From Turnera subulata (Eukaryota; Streptophyta; Magnoliopsida; Malpighiales; Passifloraceae): DNA of 64,000 nt. Made by a program: the position numbers and the translations under genes. The stretch covers positions 275,482 to 339,481 of the forward strand of contig JAKUCV010004874.1 in the NCBI GenBank assembly GCA_028386065.3, written 5' to 3'. Shown here one piece after another: positions 42,831 through 53,183 of the stretch. Every line of letters begins with the position of its first letter. Within the stretch, counting starts at the first letter, position 1. The notes below the pieces were generated by a model. That model did not search any database. It saw only the letters and a program-made list of their open reading frames with translations, and was not told the origin of the DNA.

Positions 42831-43154
42831 TTCAAGGCGCGGTCAACACTCCTATGGTCAACGCGCGCATAGGGTTTTAGGTTTCATTATTTTTTTCCCT
42901 TTTTAAACCAAAACGACGTAGTTTTGAGTGAAACTACGACAAACCCCATATTTCACCTTGGAACTCCAATTGTTCCCGAACAAGGATCGATTCTAAATGT
43001 AAAAATAATATTCTCATAGAGAATATATTAATTATAACAATAATTTCTTAACCAAAAATTCTCGGAAATTCCGCGAGGGTAAAAGTGGAAGTTAAATACC
43101 AGAAATTTTTAAAAACTCCGAAAAAAATAAATTAACGAAATTCGGGGCGTTACA

Positions 43155-43318
43155 CACACCCTCAAGCTAGGTGACCCAAGGAGTATTTCCATTCCTTGTG
43201 AAATCGGTACTCAGAACTTTAATAGAGCTTTATGTGACCTGGGAGCCAGTGTGAGTTTGAAGTCTTCCAGTGAGATTATCCATGGTATGCATCCTGTGTG
43301 AATTAAATTGTATGTGGA
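43155..43318 (+). pseudogene. Athila protease fragment
   Basis: After element C the Athila frame resumes with KLGDPRSISIPCEIG and the protease active-site motif DLGASVSL at 43236-43259. It breaks off near 43310. The next recognisable sequence is the beginning of integrase, so RT and RNase H (usually about 1.7 kb) have been deleted between about 43310 and 43320. Confidence 0.8.
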
Positions 43319-44572
43319 GTGTTTCCTTTCGATATCAACTACCACCAAAAGAAGAAATTCTTGTCTGATATCAAGCACTACTACTATGATGAGCCCGACT
43401 TGTTCAAACGTTCTGGAGATGGACTTGTCCGTAACTGCCTTCCTGAGGAGTCACACAAAACACTCATTGCTAGCTGCCATCAAACCCCATATGGCGGCCA
43501 TTATGGAGCTCAGAAGACAGCCATCAAAGTTCTACACTCTGGTTTCTTTTGGCCTACAATTTTCAAGGATGTAAGAGAGTTTGTGCAATCCTGTGACCGC
43601 TGCCAGCGCACTGGTAACATATCCCAACGACATGAGGGTCCACAACAAGGGTTGCTGTTCGTCGAGCCATTTGATGTGTGGGGGATTGACTTCATGGGTC
43701 CTTTTCCCTCTTCTCACTCGCACCAGTACATTCTGTTGGCTGTCGACTATGTCACCAAGTGGGTAGAAGCCATAGCCTCTCCGACTAATGATGGCCCAAT
43801 GGTAACTCGGTTCCTCAAGAAGAATATATTCACTCGTTTTGGAGTTCCATGGATTATCATCAGTGATGGAGGATCTCACTTCTGCAACCAGCATTTTGCC
43901 ACGCTGTTGAAGCACTATGGATAACACATCGTGTTGCAACACCCTATCGCTCTTAGAGCAGTGGCCAAGTTGAGGTTTCCAATAGGGAGATCAAGCATAT
44001 TCTGGAGAAGTCAGTAAGGATTACCCGCAAGGATTGATCCATGAAGCTAGATGATGCGTTGTGGGCATATAGGACGGCCCACAAGACCCCTATTGGCACA
44101 ACCCCTCACAGATTGGTGTATGGGAAATCCTGTCACTTACCAGTGGAGTTGGAGCATAAAGCGTACTAGACAATCAAGGCCCTCAACTTTGATGATAAGG
44201 CAGCAGGTGTTGCCAGGCAGCTCCAACTCAATAAGATTGAAGAAATTCGCTTTGAGGCCTATGAGAACAATAAAATTTACAAGGAAAGGTCCAAGAGGTG
44301 GCATGATAGCAATATCATCATGAGGCAGTTCAAGGAGGGTGAACAGGTGCTGCTATTCAATTCTCGGCTGAAGCTGTTCCCTGGGAAGCTTTGCTCACGC
44401 TGGAAGGACCCTACAAGGTGGTGACAGTTTTTCCACATGGTGCTGTTGAAATCCAGAAGGGAGACCATCCTCATTTCAAAGTCAACCACCAACGGCTTAA
44501 GCGTTATTTTCCAAATGCTTCAATTGATGAGCCGATTGTTGCTTCACTAGAAGCGCCCGCTGCTGAGTGACC
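43319..44572 (+). pseudogene. Athila integrase, broken
   Basis: Integrase joins element DNA to the chromosome. The frame starts with [17 protein letters not shown] and shows the zinc-binding HHCC region ([10 protein letters not shown] ... CDRCQRTGN near 43600-43615). The catalytic residues follow: Asp in [10 protein letters not shown] (about 43680), Asp in IISDGGSHF (43858-43884) and Glu in SGQVEVSNREI (about 43960). The C-terminal part reads [30 protein letters not shown] and [16 protein letters not shown]. Breaks: stop at 43922-43924, stops near 44036 and 44168, frameshift near 44390. The catalytic residues themselves are conserved. Confidence 0.88.
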
Positions 44573-45238
44573 TGATCTGTGTCCAGCTACAACCCGGGGT
44601 AAGTTTTAAGTTTTTCATACATCCCACTATTTTTTTTGTTTTGCTTTTGTTTTCTTTGTGCATCCATAAAAAGTAAAAAATCTAGAAAAACACCATAAAG
44701 ATGAGGGAATGAAGAAATACAGCATGCACTATTGGCACATCGACATCGCATCCAAAGAAGCGCACTAAACTACTATTTTATTTTCTGCTCCCTACATGTC
44801 TTGATGTGTGCATCATACGCTTTGTGTGCCAAATTTCCATTATGTCCTTGCATCCATGCATTCTACATATCATGAAAGTTCGCACCAAAATATATGTTTG
44901 GAGGAGCAAGGCCAATTTTCACCAGTAGGCACAGATTCAGCACCAATGACGCCCTGGGCAGAAATTTTTGGGACATAAATTTGGGGGGACACTACTTTAT
45001 GACGGTTGGCTTTCTTCCCCCATTATCTCCCTCCACCCTATCCTAAATTTCTCCATTTCCCAAAACCATACACCATCCCCCACGCCTTCCACTTTTCCCA
45101 AACCGACACGCCACCCCACCCTCTCCACACACCATTAAACCCCCACCCATACTCTCTCTCCTCACAAACGCACACCACACCCGCCCCTCCTAAATCTCTA
45201 ATTCCCATTCTCCAACAACACACACACCACCCACCACC
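44573..45238. other. Athila spacer between integrase and the downstream ORF
   Basis: Noncoding apart from low-complexity frames. From 45005 to 45238 the plus strand is C/A-rich, giving His/Pro-rich frames without conserved motifs; it may be the untranslated leader of the following ORF. Confidence 0.5.
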
Positions 45239-46890
45239 ATGGCGACCGATGGAACCACCGCCACCACTATCGCATCCGATGACACCACCAATCAGCCCTT
45301 TACCACACCACCCACCTCTCCCAAACCTCCCCTACTCTCTCTATCACGGTCGTGGCAGCCACGACCACAGACCTGCAACAACGACCCCCGACCCCAGCCC
45401 CTGTCGCGCTGCCCACCACATCATCTACCCCAACCGACACCGCCATTGTTGTCGCAGATCCTACCCCACCTTTCCAGAATCCACAAATGCCATCACCGCC
45501 CCCTGTACCAACCTCAGAGACCACCACCGATTCCACCAAAATCCCCACAACAACCACACCCTTTACCATACCCGAAAACCCCTCTCCCCCTCCTCTCACC
45601 GACCCGATAGCCCCATCCCCCACACACTCCTCCACCACTGACTGGGATGTCACCCCGCCACCGCCATCTCGTTCGCAAAACCAAGGAGGGAGACGAGCTA
45701 GTCGATATGACCACTTCCGCCACACCCTCGGACGTTGCTCTCTCATCAGCCCGCTCCACTGCCTCCCGCCGAAGCAACCGCAGCGAGACGCAGCAGGCGT
45801 CGTTGGCTAGCCGCTCCGCCGCAGCCAAGGCAAGGAGGGAGGGCAAGCACCCTGCCACAACTTCACCACCACCGGCCAAGCAACAACAATGCCGCACACC
45901 CGCCTCTGGCCGCAGCACCCGGCGTCGTGTGACAGCGGGCACTGGTGATGACAAAGACGGGACAGCGGATGTTGTACCCCTCCCCCTTGTGGAGATCCAA
46001 TTTGTCAGCACTGCTCATCGTGAGCAGCACGCGCTGCAGGCGTCCAAGGAGGTCCTTAATTCACAATTTTTCGATAAGTATACCCATGGCCCCTACCGCT
46101 TTTCTCCGTTGATTGAAGAATTGTTTGATGCTGTTGCTTAGAGACAGTTTGGGGGTATGATTGAGTATAGTTATCTGGAGCTTACCAAGGAGTTTTATGG
46201 GAGCTTTAAGCTCATTGAGGGTGAGAGCGACGCTGGGGAGGAGGACCAGATATCTTTTCAGTTGGCCAATAGCACACACTGTCTGACCCTGTCTGAGTTT
46301 AATGGGATTTTTGGCTTTTCGAATGATGGCTTTCGTGCACCTCTTGAGGATTATGATGCCTACACGGTTTGGGGGCAGTTCTCTTCTGTTGGGCTAAAGT
46401 ATTCGCCCTCCAGCTCCCCTGCCACTACTTTGAAGGAACCTGTGCTGCGGTATGTCCACAATGTGCTGACCAGGACCACTTTCTGCCGCAAAAGCAGCAA
46501 GATAATGATCGCTACCAATGAGTTGTTCTTCTTATGGTGCTTTGCGAACCGGCGCCCCATCAACACTGGCAGCTTCCTATTTTCCCGGTTTGACTATCAC
46601 CTCTCCACTGTTTACTTGGGTAGTACGGGGTTCATCATAGGGTTGGCTGAGCACTATAGGCACAGCCACTGATGAGCCACAGCCAGCACCTACTGCCCTA
46701 GGGTCTTCTGCTGCAGCGCCTCCTACCGCTTCTGCCACTACACCCGCAGTCACTACCGCAGACTTGGTGACACTGCAGCGCTACTTAGATGCTAGATTTT
46801 AGACGCTGCAGTTTGCCCAGGAGGAGCAGTTCCGCTAGCTCTACAGTGTCCTGTTGGGTATCCAGGACAGACTGCCGAAAGAGGAGCCGT
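45239..46890 (+). pseudogene. Athila-specific ORF (ATHILA ORF1-type), broken
   Basis: Non-pol ORF between integrase and the 3' LTR. The N-terminal part is Thr/Pro/Ser-rich (45239-45640). A basic Ser/Arg/Ala-rich stretch follows (45750-45950). The conserved core runs from 46030 to 46672: SQFFDKYTHGPYRFSP, YLELTKEFYGSFKLIEGE, FQLANSTHCLTLSEFNGIFG and LFFLWCFANRRPINTGSF. The tail (about 46730-46890) reads LQRYLDARF and QEEQF, then LLGIQDRLPKEEP, a coiled-coil-like end. This core matches the ORF known from Athila elements; in some Athila lineages the same position holds an env-like gene, but I see no clear signal peptide or membrane segment. Frameshifts in the N-terminal part and stops at 46139 and 46670 disrupt it. 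Confidence 0.75.
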
Positions 46891-48362
46891 GATGTGTTTT
46901 GGCCGGCTTTCATGATCTGCATCTCATGTTTCCTTTCTGCATTTGTTTGTTTTCCTATTTCCGTACTGTTATTTTCATTTTAATTTGGACAAGTTTGGGG
47001 GCGTACATCCCTTTTTGCTATTTTTTTTTCTTGCGTTGTTGTTGATTTCTTCCCCCAATCCGGACACTGTGGATTTTAAGTTTAGGGAAGGCATTTGCAA
47101 TTGCATTCTGTTTTATGGCAAAGTGATGTGTATTGTGTGTGCTGTTGGATGTTATTTGTGCTTTCCCCATTTTATTCATTGATGCAGCACACTGCAGCGC
47201 ACGCTGTAACCTTACTGATTCAATTCCTGTTGTTTTAAACCATGCTCACAACCAATATCGATTCGTTTTTAGTTTGAGTTTAGTGTGTACAGGATGTGAG
47301 ATTGAATTCAATAATTTAACTATGACGCTATCAAAGGTAACAAGTGCCAATCTTTTTCTTTAAATTGCGCAATACCTAGTGTTGACTATTTCAGAACCAA
47401 TTCTTATTTTCTTTCGAGACGAAATTTTTATCATCTTGGCATAATTGAGGATATGATATAGGCATTGCTTGCTGAGCTTGAATTGACTTTATCCCACCTA
47501 TATCATTATTTTCATTTGACAACCCTTTTGAGCTTTGGTTGATGGTCAATTTCATTTTCTTACACTTACATCATCATGCCTTAGCCATTTGAGCTTTCTT
47601 TGAATTTTACCAGAGCCTACTTGTTTGCTTTCTTAGGTCTAAATTTCACGGTAATAGTGTAACAGTGTTGTGGCAGAGCCCGCTGCAGGGTGAAAATCAA
47701 GGAAGTTGTCAACAATTTGAAAGGAGCTCAATAATTAAGGGAGCAAATTTCTTTGGTAAAAAAAAAACAAATAAAAAAAAGAAGGTAGAAAGAGAAAGTC
47801 TCTTTTTAGCTCCTTTGAAAATCTTTTTGTTCTCATTATCTCTTGAAATTTTTTAGTGCTCTAGAACATTCAGGAATTCTTGGTTTGAGTTTAATTTAAG
47901 GAAAAGGTTACCCTAGTTAGGATTTTGCAAGGTAAACAATTTTTGCTAGCCTATATTATTCCTTTTCTTTGGTAGCTTTAATCTATCCACATTACACACC
48001 GAAGAATGACCTGTTGATCCTTGTTCAGGCCTTGATGCTCATTAGGGGAGAATGGAAATTTGAGTCGGCTTATAGAATAGAGATTGTTAGCCCTGGTACT
48101 TACTTTATCTTATTGGCATAAGGAACTTTGGTGGTGGAATGGTTATTTATTGTTTTCTTTTGAACATCTATGCATCCAACTTTGCTAAATTCGAGTTGAT
48201 TACTTTCTCCTTCAGAAGATCATATAGGAATTTGAGCAGTGAGTGCTGCTGCGTTCGTGATAGGTGCTGTTGATGTGTTTAATTTCGGGAAGGCAATAGT
48301 AATTTCCTGCTGCATCATTTTCTTTGTGCTTAAGTGCATATTTCTCTTAGGGGCAAGCAAAG
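46891..48362 (+). other. Athila 3' noncoding region
   Basis: About 1.5 kb of T-rich DNA without a convincing gene. It has two AGTTTGGGGG stretches (46990 and 48367 regions), the second being the polypurine tract, and an A-run at 47756-47780. Short ORFs on both strands look incidental. Confidence 0.6.
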
Positions 48363-48366
48363 ATTT

Positions 48367-48381
48367 AAGTTTGGGGGAATT
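48367..48381 (+). other. Athila polypurine tract
   Basis: AAGTTTGGGGGAATT immediately precedes the 3' LTR start at 48382. Confidence 0.75.
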
Positions 48382-49630
48382 TGATGAGCATGAAATTACA
48401 CTACTTTTACAGCATGCACTATACACTTTTGCCCTAGCATTTAGCATCACTTCATCTATTTAGATAAGAAATCACTTATTTTTGCATTAAATCCTGCTTT
48501 ACTTGCTCTTATTTTCCTTTAGGTGCATTTAGGTCCTTTTTGGAGAGGATTTTGATGATTTTGGCCCAAAATTCAACGAGGCGCTGCTGACTGCCCAGTT
48601 CCAGTTGAATCTGTACCAGCGACAGCGTCCATATCCATCCTGACAGCGGGTGCAGCGTCAAAGTCCAAATTTTACAATTTAAATAGGAGTTTGTGCCATG
48701 ACTTAGGAGTCCTTATTTGTGATCACATGGACACTCCATGGAAATAAAGAAGAGTTTGCTGCTAGGTTTTGAGAAGAAAACTTATTGACTAAGACTTAGA
48801 GTTTTAATAGAGGTTTTGTCTCTCAATAAATAGAAAACAATAAAGCCCTAAGGAGGAGATCTTTTTGCAATCGACTACACTCTTTCTTCTCCAGCAAAAT
48901 TCACCTTACAGAGAAGAAGAAGGAGGTGATTTTGGCAAGGAGCAAAGTGAAGACTTTTAGGTTTCTGTTTAGCAGCTTCTCGATTATTCCTATTGATGTT
49001 TTTAGTCTATTCATGAACTAATCTTTTATATCTAGGTTTATGGGACATAGCTATAGCCTTATGTTTGAGTAATAATTCATGTTTGATTTCTTTTATTCGT
49101 TGATGCCTTGATTTGTGTATGTAGAACTTAACAGTACATGCAGCTTGATCACCCTCTTGTACACCTTAGACGACTTAGCGAAGCACTGAACAAGAGAAGC
49201 TAGGAAATCTGATCGTTTCATATATAACCTTTACCTTACTTATTGTCGAAAGAGATTTTTAGGGTAGTTGAGGATTCAACTTCTAGTACAGCATCTACTG
49301 CACCCTAGGACAGGCAACAGTGGCGAACAGTAGGTTGTTCGGGACTAGTGTAGTTTTACAATATAAGTGAACAGCTGGTTGTAGAAGATATAGGCTAGGT
49401 AGCCCTACAAGGTAGATGAGTGAAGTTATCCAATTCTGAGTTATTGTTTGAACAACAGGAGCTGTAGTGAACCCCGGACAACCTAGGTACCCTTATTACT
49501 GCGTCTTTTCACAAATCGATTTTGTGTACTCTACTTTCTATTATTTATTTTATTATCGCAGTTTATTATCACCTCAATATCGATTTTATTTATTTTATTG
49601 TTATTTAGTCTAATCGATCGAAACTCTAAG
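48382..49630 (+). repeat. Athila 3' LTR, 3'-truncated
   Basis: It starts TGATGAGCATGAAATTACAC and follows the 5' LTR to AAACTCTAAG at 49630, lacking about the last 85 bp. Unrelated sequence begins at 49631, so no target duplication can be checked. Confidence 0.88.
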
Positions 49631-50035
49631 TCCTATAAGCTTTGTTGCTTAGAGAAACACTACTTCTCCAATCCTAGAAATATTTGTTGCTTTGTTGCTT
49701 AGAGAAACTCTACTTCTCCAAGCCTAGAAATATTTCTATTGGCAGATTCAATTTCATTTTGTTATTTTTATGTGATTTGTTTCCACACAACATACATTTT
49801 CACAAGGCATACATATGTTCTTCAATTGCACAAAGTTTCGCCCCAACATGGATGGGTGCCTAACACCTTCCCATCCATGACGAACCCCCGGGTCCAGCAT
49901 CTTTGGTTCGTTATTCGGTTGCCTAAATGGAGTCATGAAAAGGTTTTTGCCGAATTTATCCTTACAATAAAATTCGGGTGGTGACTCCAAAGATGTTGAA
50001 TGGCGATTAAGAAGATGGTGTAAGGGACAGGTGAA
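49631..50035 (+). repeat. Repeat fragment (partner of 27880-28560) with a 50-bp tandem duplication
   Basis: Two 50-bp units at 49639-49688 and 49689-49738 (GCTTTGTTGCTTAGAGAAAC) are followed by the GTGCCTAACACCTTCCCATC and GGTGGTGACTCCA blocks. This is the inverted partner of 27880-28560. It does not match LTR E, so it is not the 5' LTR of the next element. Confidence 0.7.
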
Positions 50036-50103
50036 GAGGCCTAAGTCATTTTGGGTCAGGTCTTCATAATAACATGCATGCATACATTCTCATACAGGTA
50101 CAA

Positions 50104-50880
50104 ATGGATCCGGTGGGAGGAAATCAGCATGCTGGACAACACTTGGACGATGGCCAAGTGTTTGTGGATCAACCACAACATGTAGTGGGTGGCCAAGTAC
50201 CGGCCGCTCCAGAGGGAGACACGATGCAGATCTAGAACGTGGTAACACAGATCATACAACGGCAAGACGCCAGAGAGGAAAACAAAGGGCATGTTGAGGA
50301 TCCATCGTACACCAAGCTGGCCAAGTTAGGTGCAAAGATCTTTATTGGGATCACTGATCCACAGTCTACCAACGACTGGCTCTGTCAGATCAATCCGGTG
50401 ATGTTGACGCTCCGATGTCGGGATGACAAATGGGCAAGATATGCAGCATCAATGTTTCATGAGGTTTCCATCAGTTGGTGGGAATCCACAACCCGAGGGT
50501 TGCCGAAAGCTATTACCATGCCATTGGCACAGTTCATGGAGATGTTCAGGCGCAAGTTTGTCACTGATTCCTACCAGGATCAGCTGAAATGGAAGTTTTT
50601 TGAGCTACAACAGCAGGTTGGGTAGTCGGTCAACGATTATGAGATCAAGTTCGACCAATTGTCTATCTATGCGATAGAGTTCATAGCCACACCCGAAGCC
50701 AGATGCAAGCATTTCTGGGATGGACTAAGACCTTGCATCAGACTATTATGGGATGCAAAGTGTATAAGACCTACCAGGATATGCTCGTAGATGCTCTACA
50801 AGCAGAGATTATCTGGTTGGGGAATGAAAGGGAGAAGCAAGAGACCCAGAAAAGGAATGCTGCTTAGAGTGTTGCAATCA
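50104..50880 (+). pseudogene. Gag of element E
   Basis: Starts MDPVGGNQHAGQHLDDGQ after the leader sequence TACAGGTACAA. A stop at 50233 is followed by an open frame (50239-50625) with the gag core: FIGITDPQSTNDWL, WARYAASMFHEVSISWW, MEMFRRKFVTDSYQ and KWKFFELQQ. After a stop (50626) come SVNDYEIKFDQLSIYA and FWDGLRP. These are the typical gypsy gag helices (F-G-T-D-P, W-x-G-A, FxxxFxxKF). Not functional. Confidence 0.83.
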
Positions 50881-50935
50881 GGGTAAAAAGTTTCAGACAC
50901 CTGTCAGCAGATTAGGGTATGGTCAGAGTCGTTCT

Positions 50936-51253
50936 TTGCTAGCATACCAGGGCCGAGGGTGGAACAACAACAGAGGGAGTTCTTGGACACAATCTAGAGG
51001 GACTTCATCTGGAGATACCCGTCCTAGACCTCCATTGTCTAGGGTGAGATGCTATGAGTGCAATGAGAAGGGACACTACCGTTCCTCAGGTCCTAAATTG
51101 AGAAGGTTTGGAAATCCAACTCCTACACAGACTGTACAAGCCTCGGTAGCTAATGTACCGGGTGGTTCTAGAGTTACCCGAGGACGAGGATGTGGAGCTG
51201 CACCTGCCAGGACACAGTCACCTATGAACCAGAGAATACCGACGTTATTGTAG
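50936..51253 (+). pseudogene. Element E nucleocapsid (zinc knuckle, last Cys lost)
   Basis: A Gly/Arg/Ser-rich segment leads to CYECNEKGHYRSSG at about 51047-51088. The CCHC knuckle (C-x2-C-x4-H-x4-C) has Gly in place of the last Cys, so it would not bind zinc normally. Confidence 0.8.
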
Positions 51254-51900
51254 GTATCTTTATAGTTTTTGGTAGTATTGCATATACCTTGATAGATCCT
51301 GGTGCTACGCATTCTTTTATCACGCAAAGTTTTACAATACAACATAGCTACAAGGAAGAGATTTTGGCACGTCCGATGAGGGTTAGAATACCTGCGGGCG
51401 AAGTGGTAAGGTTAACCCATGTGTGCATAGTTGTATCCCTTAAGTACGAGCACGAAACCTTCCTTGCCCAGTTGATAGTCATGAAGATGGGTGGTTTTGA
51501 TATAATCCTAGGCATGGAATGGTTGTCGTGACATAATGCTTTGGTAAACTGTAGTACCAAGGAAGTGTTGTTGACTTCCGATGGTGGATAAAAGATCTTG
51601 TTAGCTGGTATTGGGAGAGCTGCCACTGCATTTAGTTTCTTTGATAACCAAGACTACGGTTTAAAGCCATATGGTCCAGACGCCTTGTTGACTCATGTCA
51701 CTGGCGAAGAAGTAAAGACCCCTATTTTGAAGAACATATCAGTGGCGAAGGATTTTTCGAATGCCTTTCCTGAAGTTCTACCAAGATTGCCTCCCGATAG
51801 AGAGGTTGAGAACACCATCGACCTAATGCTAGGTGTTACACCCATATCGATGGCTCCATATCGAATGGCACCAACTGAACTGCAAGAGTTGAAGAAAATA
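51254..51900 (+). pseudogene. Element E protease and RT linker
   Basis: Aspartic protease with the active-site motif DPGATHSF at 51295-51318 (usual DSGATHSF) and the GFDIILGMEWL motif near 51500-51530. A stop at 51529 and another at 51588 follow. RT then begins with FPEVLPRLPPDREVE and IDLMLGVTPISMAPYRMAP (51766-51877). The frame shifts near 51905. Confidence 0.85.
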
Positions 51901-51901
51901 G

Positions 51902-53183
51902 TTGGATGAACTGTTGGAAAATGGCTTCATCAGACCCAGTATATCTCCTTGGGGTTCACCAGTTTTGTTTGTCAAAAAGAAGGATGGTAGTTTGCGCATG
52001 TGCGTAGGCTATCGACAGCTGAACAAGGTGACTGTGAAGAACAAGTACCCGTTACCCAGGATTGACGATCTCTTTGATCAGTTGCAAGGAGCTACCTGTG
52101 TTTTCCAAGATTTTTCTTCGACCGGGATACCACCAGATCAAGATTGTGGAGAAAGACATACCGAAGACTGCATTCCGCACACGGTATGGTCACTTCAAGT
52201 TCACCGTGGCACCCTTTGGCTTGTCCAATACACCTGCAGTTTTCATATGTTTGATGCACCTGGTCTTGGACAAGTTTGTGGTAGTTTTGATCCATTATAT
52301 CCTGATATACTCGAAGAGCAAGGAAGAACACGAAGAACACCTGAGGATAGTGCTTTAGAAGCTACAGGAGAAACAGATGTATGCCAAGTTCAGCAAATGT
52401 GATTTTTGGCTCGGAGAAGTTGCTTTCCTCGAACATGTTGTATCTGGAGATGGAATAAAAGTTGATCCCGCCAAACTTAAAGTTGTTCTGGAATGGGAGC
52501 CTCCCAAGAATGTATCTAAAGTCAGGAGTTTTCTTGGCCTTGTAGGATATTGCCAGAGATTTATCGAAGGATTCTCCTTGAGAGCTAGTCTCATGACCAT
52601 GCTAATAAGGAAAGATCAAGCTTTTGTATAGGGTGAAGATTTTCAGAAGAGCTTTGATGAGCTGAAGAAGAAGTTAACCACAGCACCAGTACTAACAGTA
52701 CCCAAGCCAGGAGTGGAGTACGTGTTGTTTTGTGATGCTTTAGGTCTTGGTTTAGGAGTTGTGCTGATGCAAGAAGGTCGAGTGATTGCTTATGCCTCAA
52801 GACAATTAACGCGTCATGAGAAGAACTACCCGACACATGACCTAGATATGGCTGTTGTGATTCTTGCCTTGAAGATCTAGCCACACTACCAGTTTGGAGA
52901 AAGATGCTAGATTTTTACAGATCATAAGAGTCTCAAGTACATCATGACACAAAAGGAACTTAACCTGCGACAAAGACGTTAGGTTGAGCTTCTGAATGAT
53001 TATTACTATACTATTGAGTAACATCCAGAGAAGGCCAATGTTGTAGCTGATGCGCTAAACCAGAGATAGCCAGAAGATGCTTCCATAACTTACTCTGTAT
53101 CCTCACTTATCCAGTTAACGAAGTTGAGAGTTACTTGACAGTAGATGACACAGGTGCCTTGCTAGCATATATGGATGTCAAAT
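51902..53183 (+). pseudogene. Element E RT and RNase H
   Basis: [42 protein letters not shown] and, after a frameshift near 52110, [20 protein letters not shown] and [13 protein letters not shown]. In the catalytic box the two aspartates are replaced: the frame reads LIHYILIYS at 52287-52313 where F/Y-x-DD is expected. RNase [38 protein letters not shown] and VVADAL, with six or more stops between 52630 and 53070. Ends at the nested LTR (53184). Confidence 0.87.

Larger units (their letters stand above)
34290..43154 (-). mobile_element. Element C: non-autonomous LTR retrotransposon with an attached SINE palindrome
   Basis: On the minus strand: 5' LTR 43154-39742, internal 39741-38038, 3' LTR 38037-34796, then SINE-derived DNA 34795-34290 up to the target duplication CACAC. 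The LTRs begin TGTAACGCCCC and end GTTTCA. There is no gag or pol. It is the same superfamily as B (shared LTR blocks, primer-binding site, leader hairpin, intron signals). The duplication lies outside the SINE DNA, so LTR element and SINE DNA seem to have gone in as one unit, or the SINE DNA was rearranged later. Confidence 0.88.
39742..43154 (-). repeat. Element C 5' LTR
   Basis: 3413 bp. From 39742 to about 41400 it matches the 3' LTR closely. Beyond that it is different, and its outer 250 bp (42900-43154) look more like the outer end of element B (shared AATAATATTCTCA, GAGAATA-ATTAATTATAACAA, AAAAGTGGAAGTTAAATACC). The GC-rich block 41880-42700 holds long overlapping ORFs on both strands with low-complexity composition and no recognised domain. 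Confidence 0.88.
30972..49630 (+). mobile_element. Athila-type Ty3/gypsy element with nested element C
   Basis: Order on the plus strand: 5' LTR, tRNA-Asp-type primer-binding site, gag, (nested element C 34290-43154), protease, integrase, a non-pol ORF of Athila type, polypurine tract, truncated 3' LTR. Without C it would be about 9.8 kb. The 5-bp sequence CACAC is duplicated on both sides of C (34285-34289 and 43155-43159), and taking out C with one copy keeps the Athila reading frame across the join. RT and RNase H are missing altogether. The assignment to Athila rests on the primer-binding site, the gag style and the downstream ORF. Confidence 0.9.

Noticed and set aside
41885..42835. Long overlapping ORFs on both strands (255 and 233 codons) in the GC-rich part of the element C LTR
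   Set aside because: Composition is low-complexity and arises from GC-rich DNA with few stops. There are no domains, and the equivalent region of the other LTR does not keep the same frames.
45006..45641. 211-codon His/Pro-rich ORF before the Athila ORF
   Set aside because: It is out of frame with the conserved core and reflects C/A-rich DNA. Treated as leader or N-terminal shadow.
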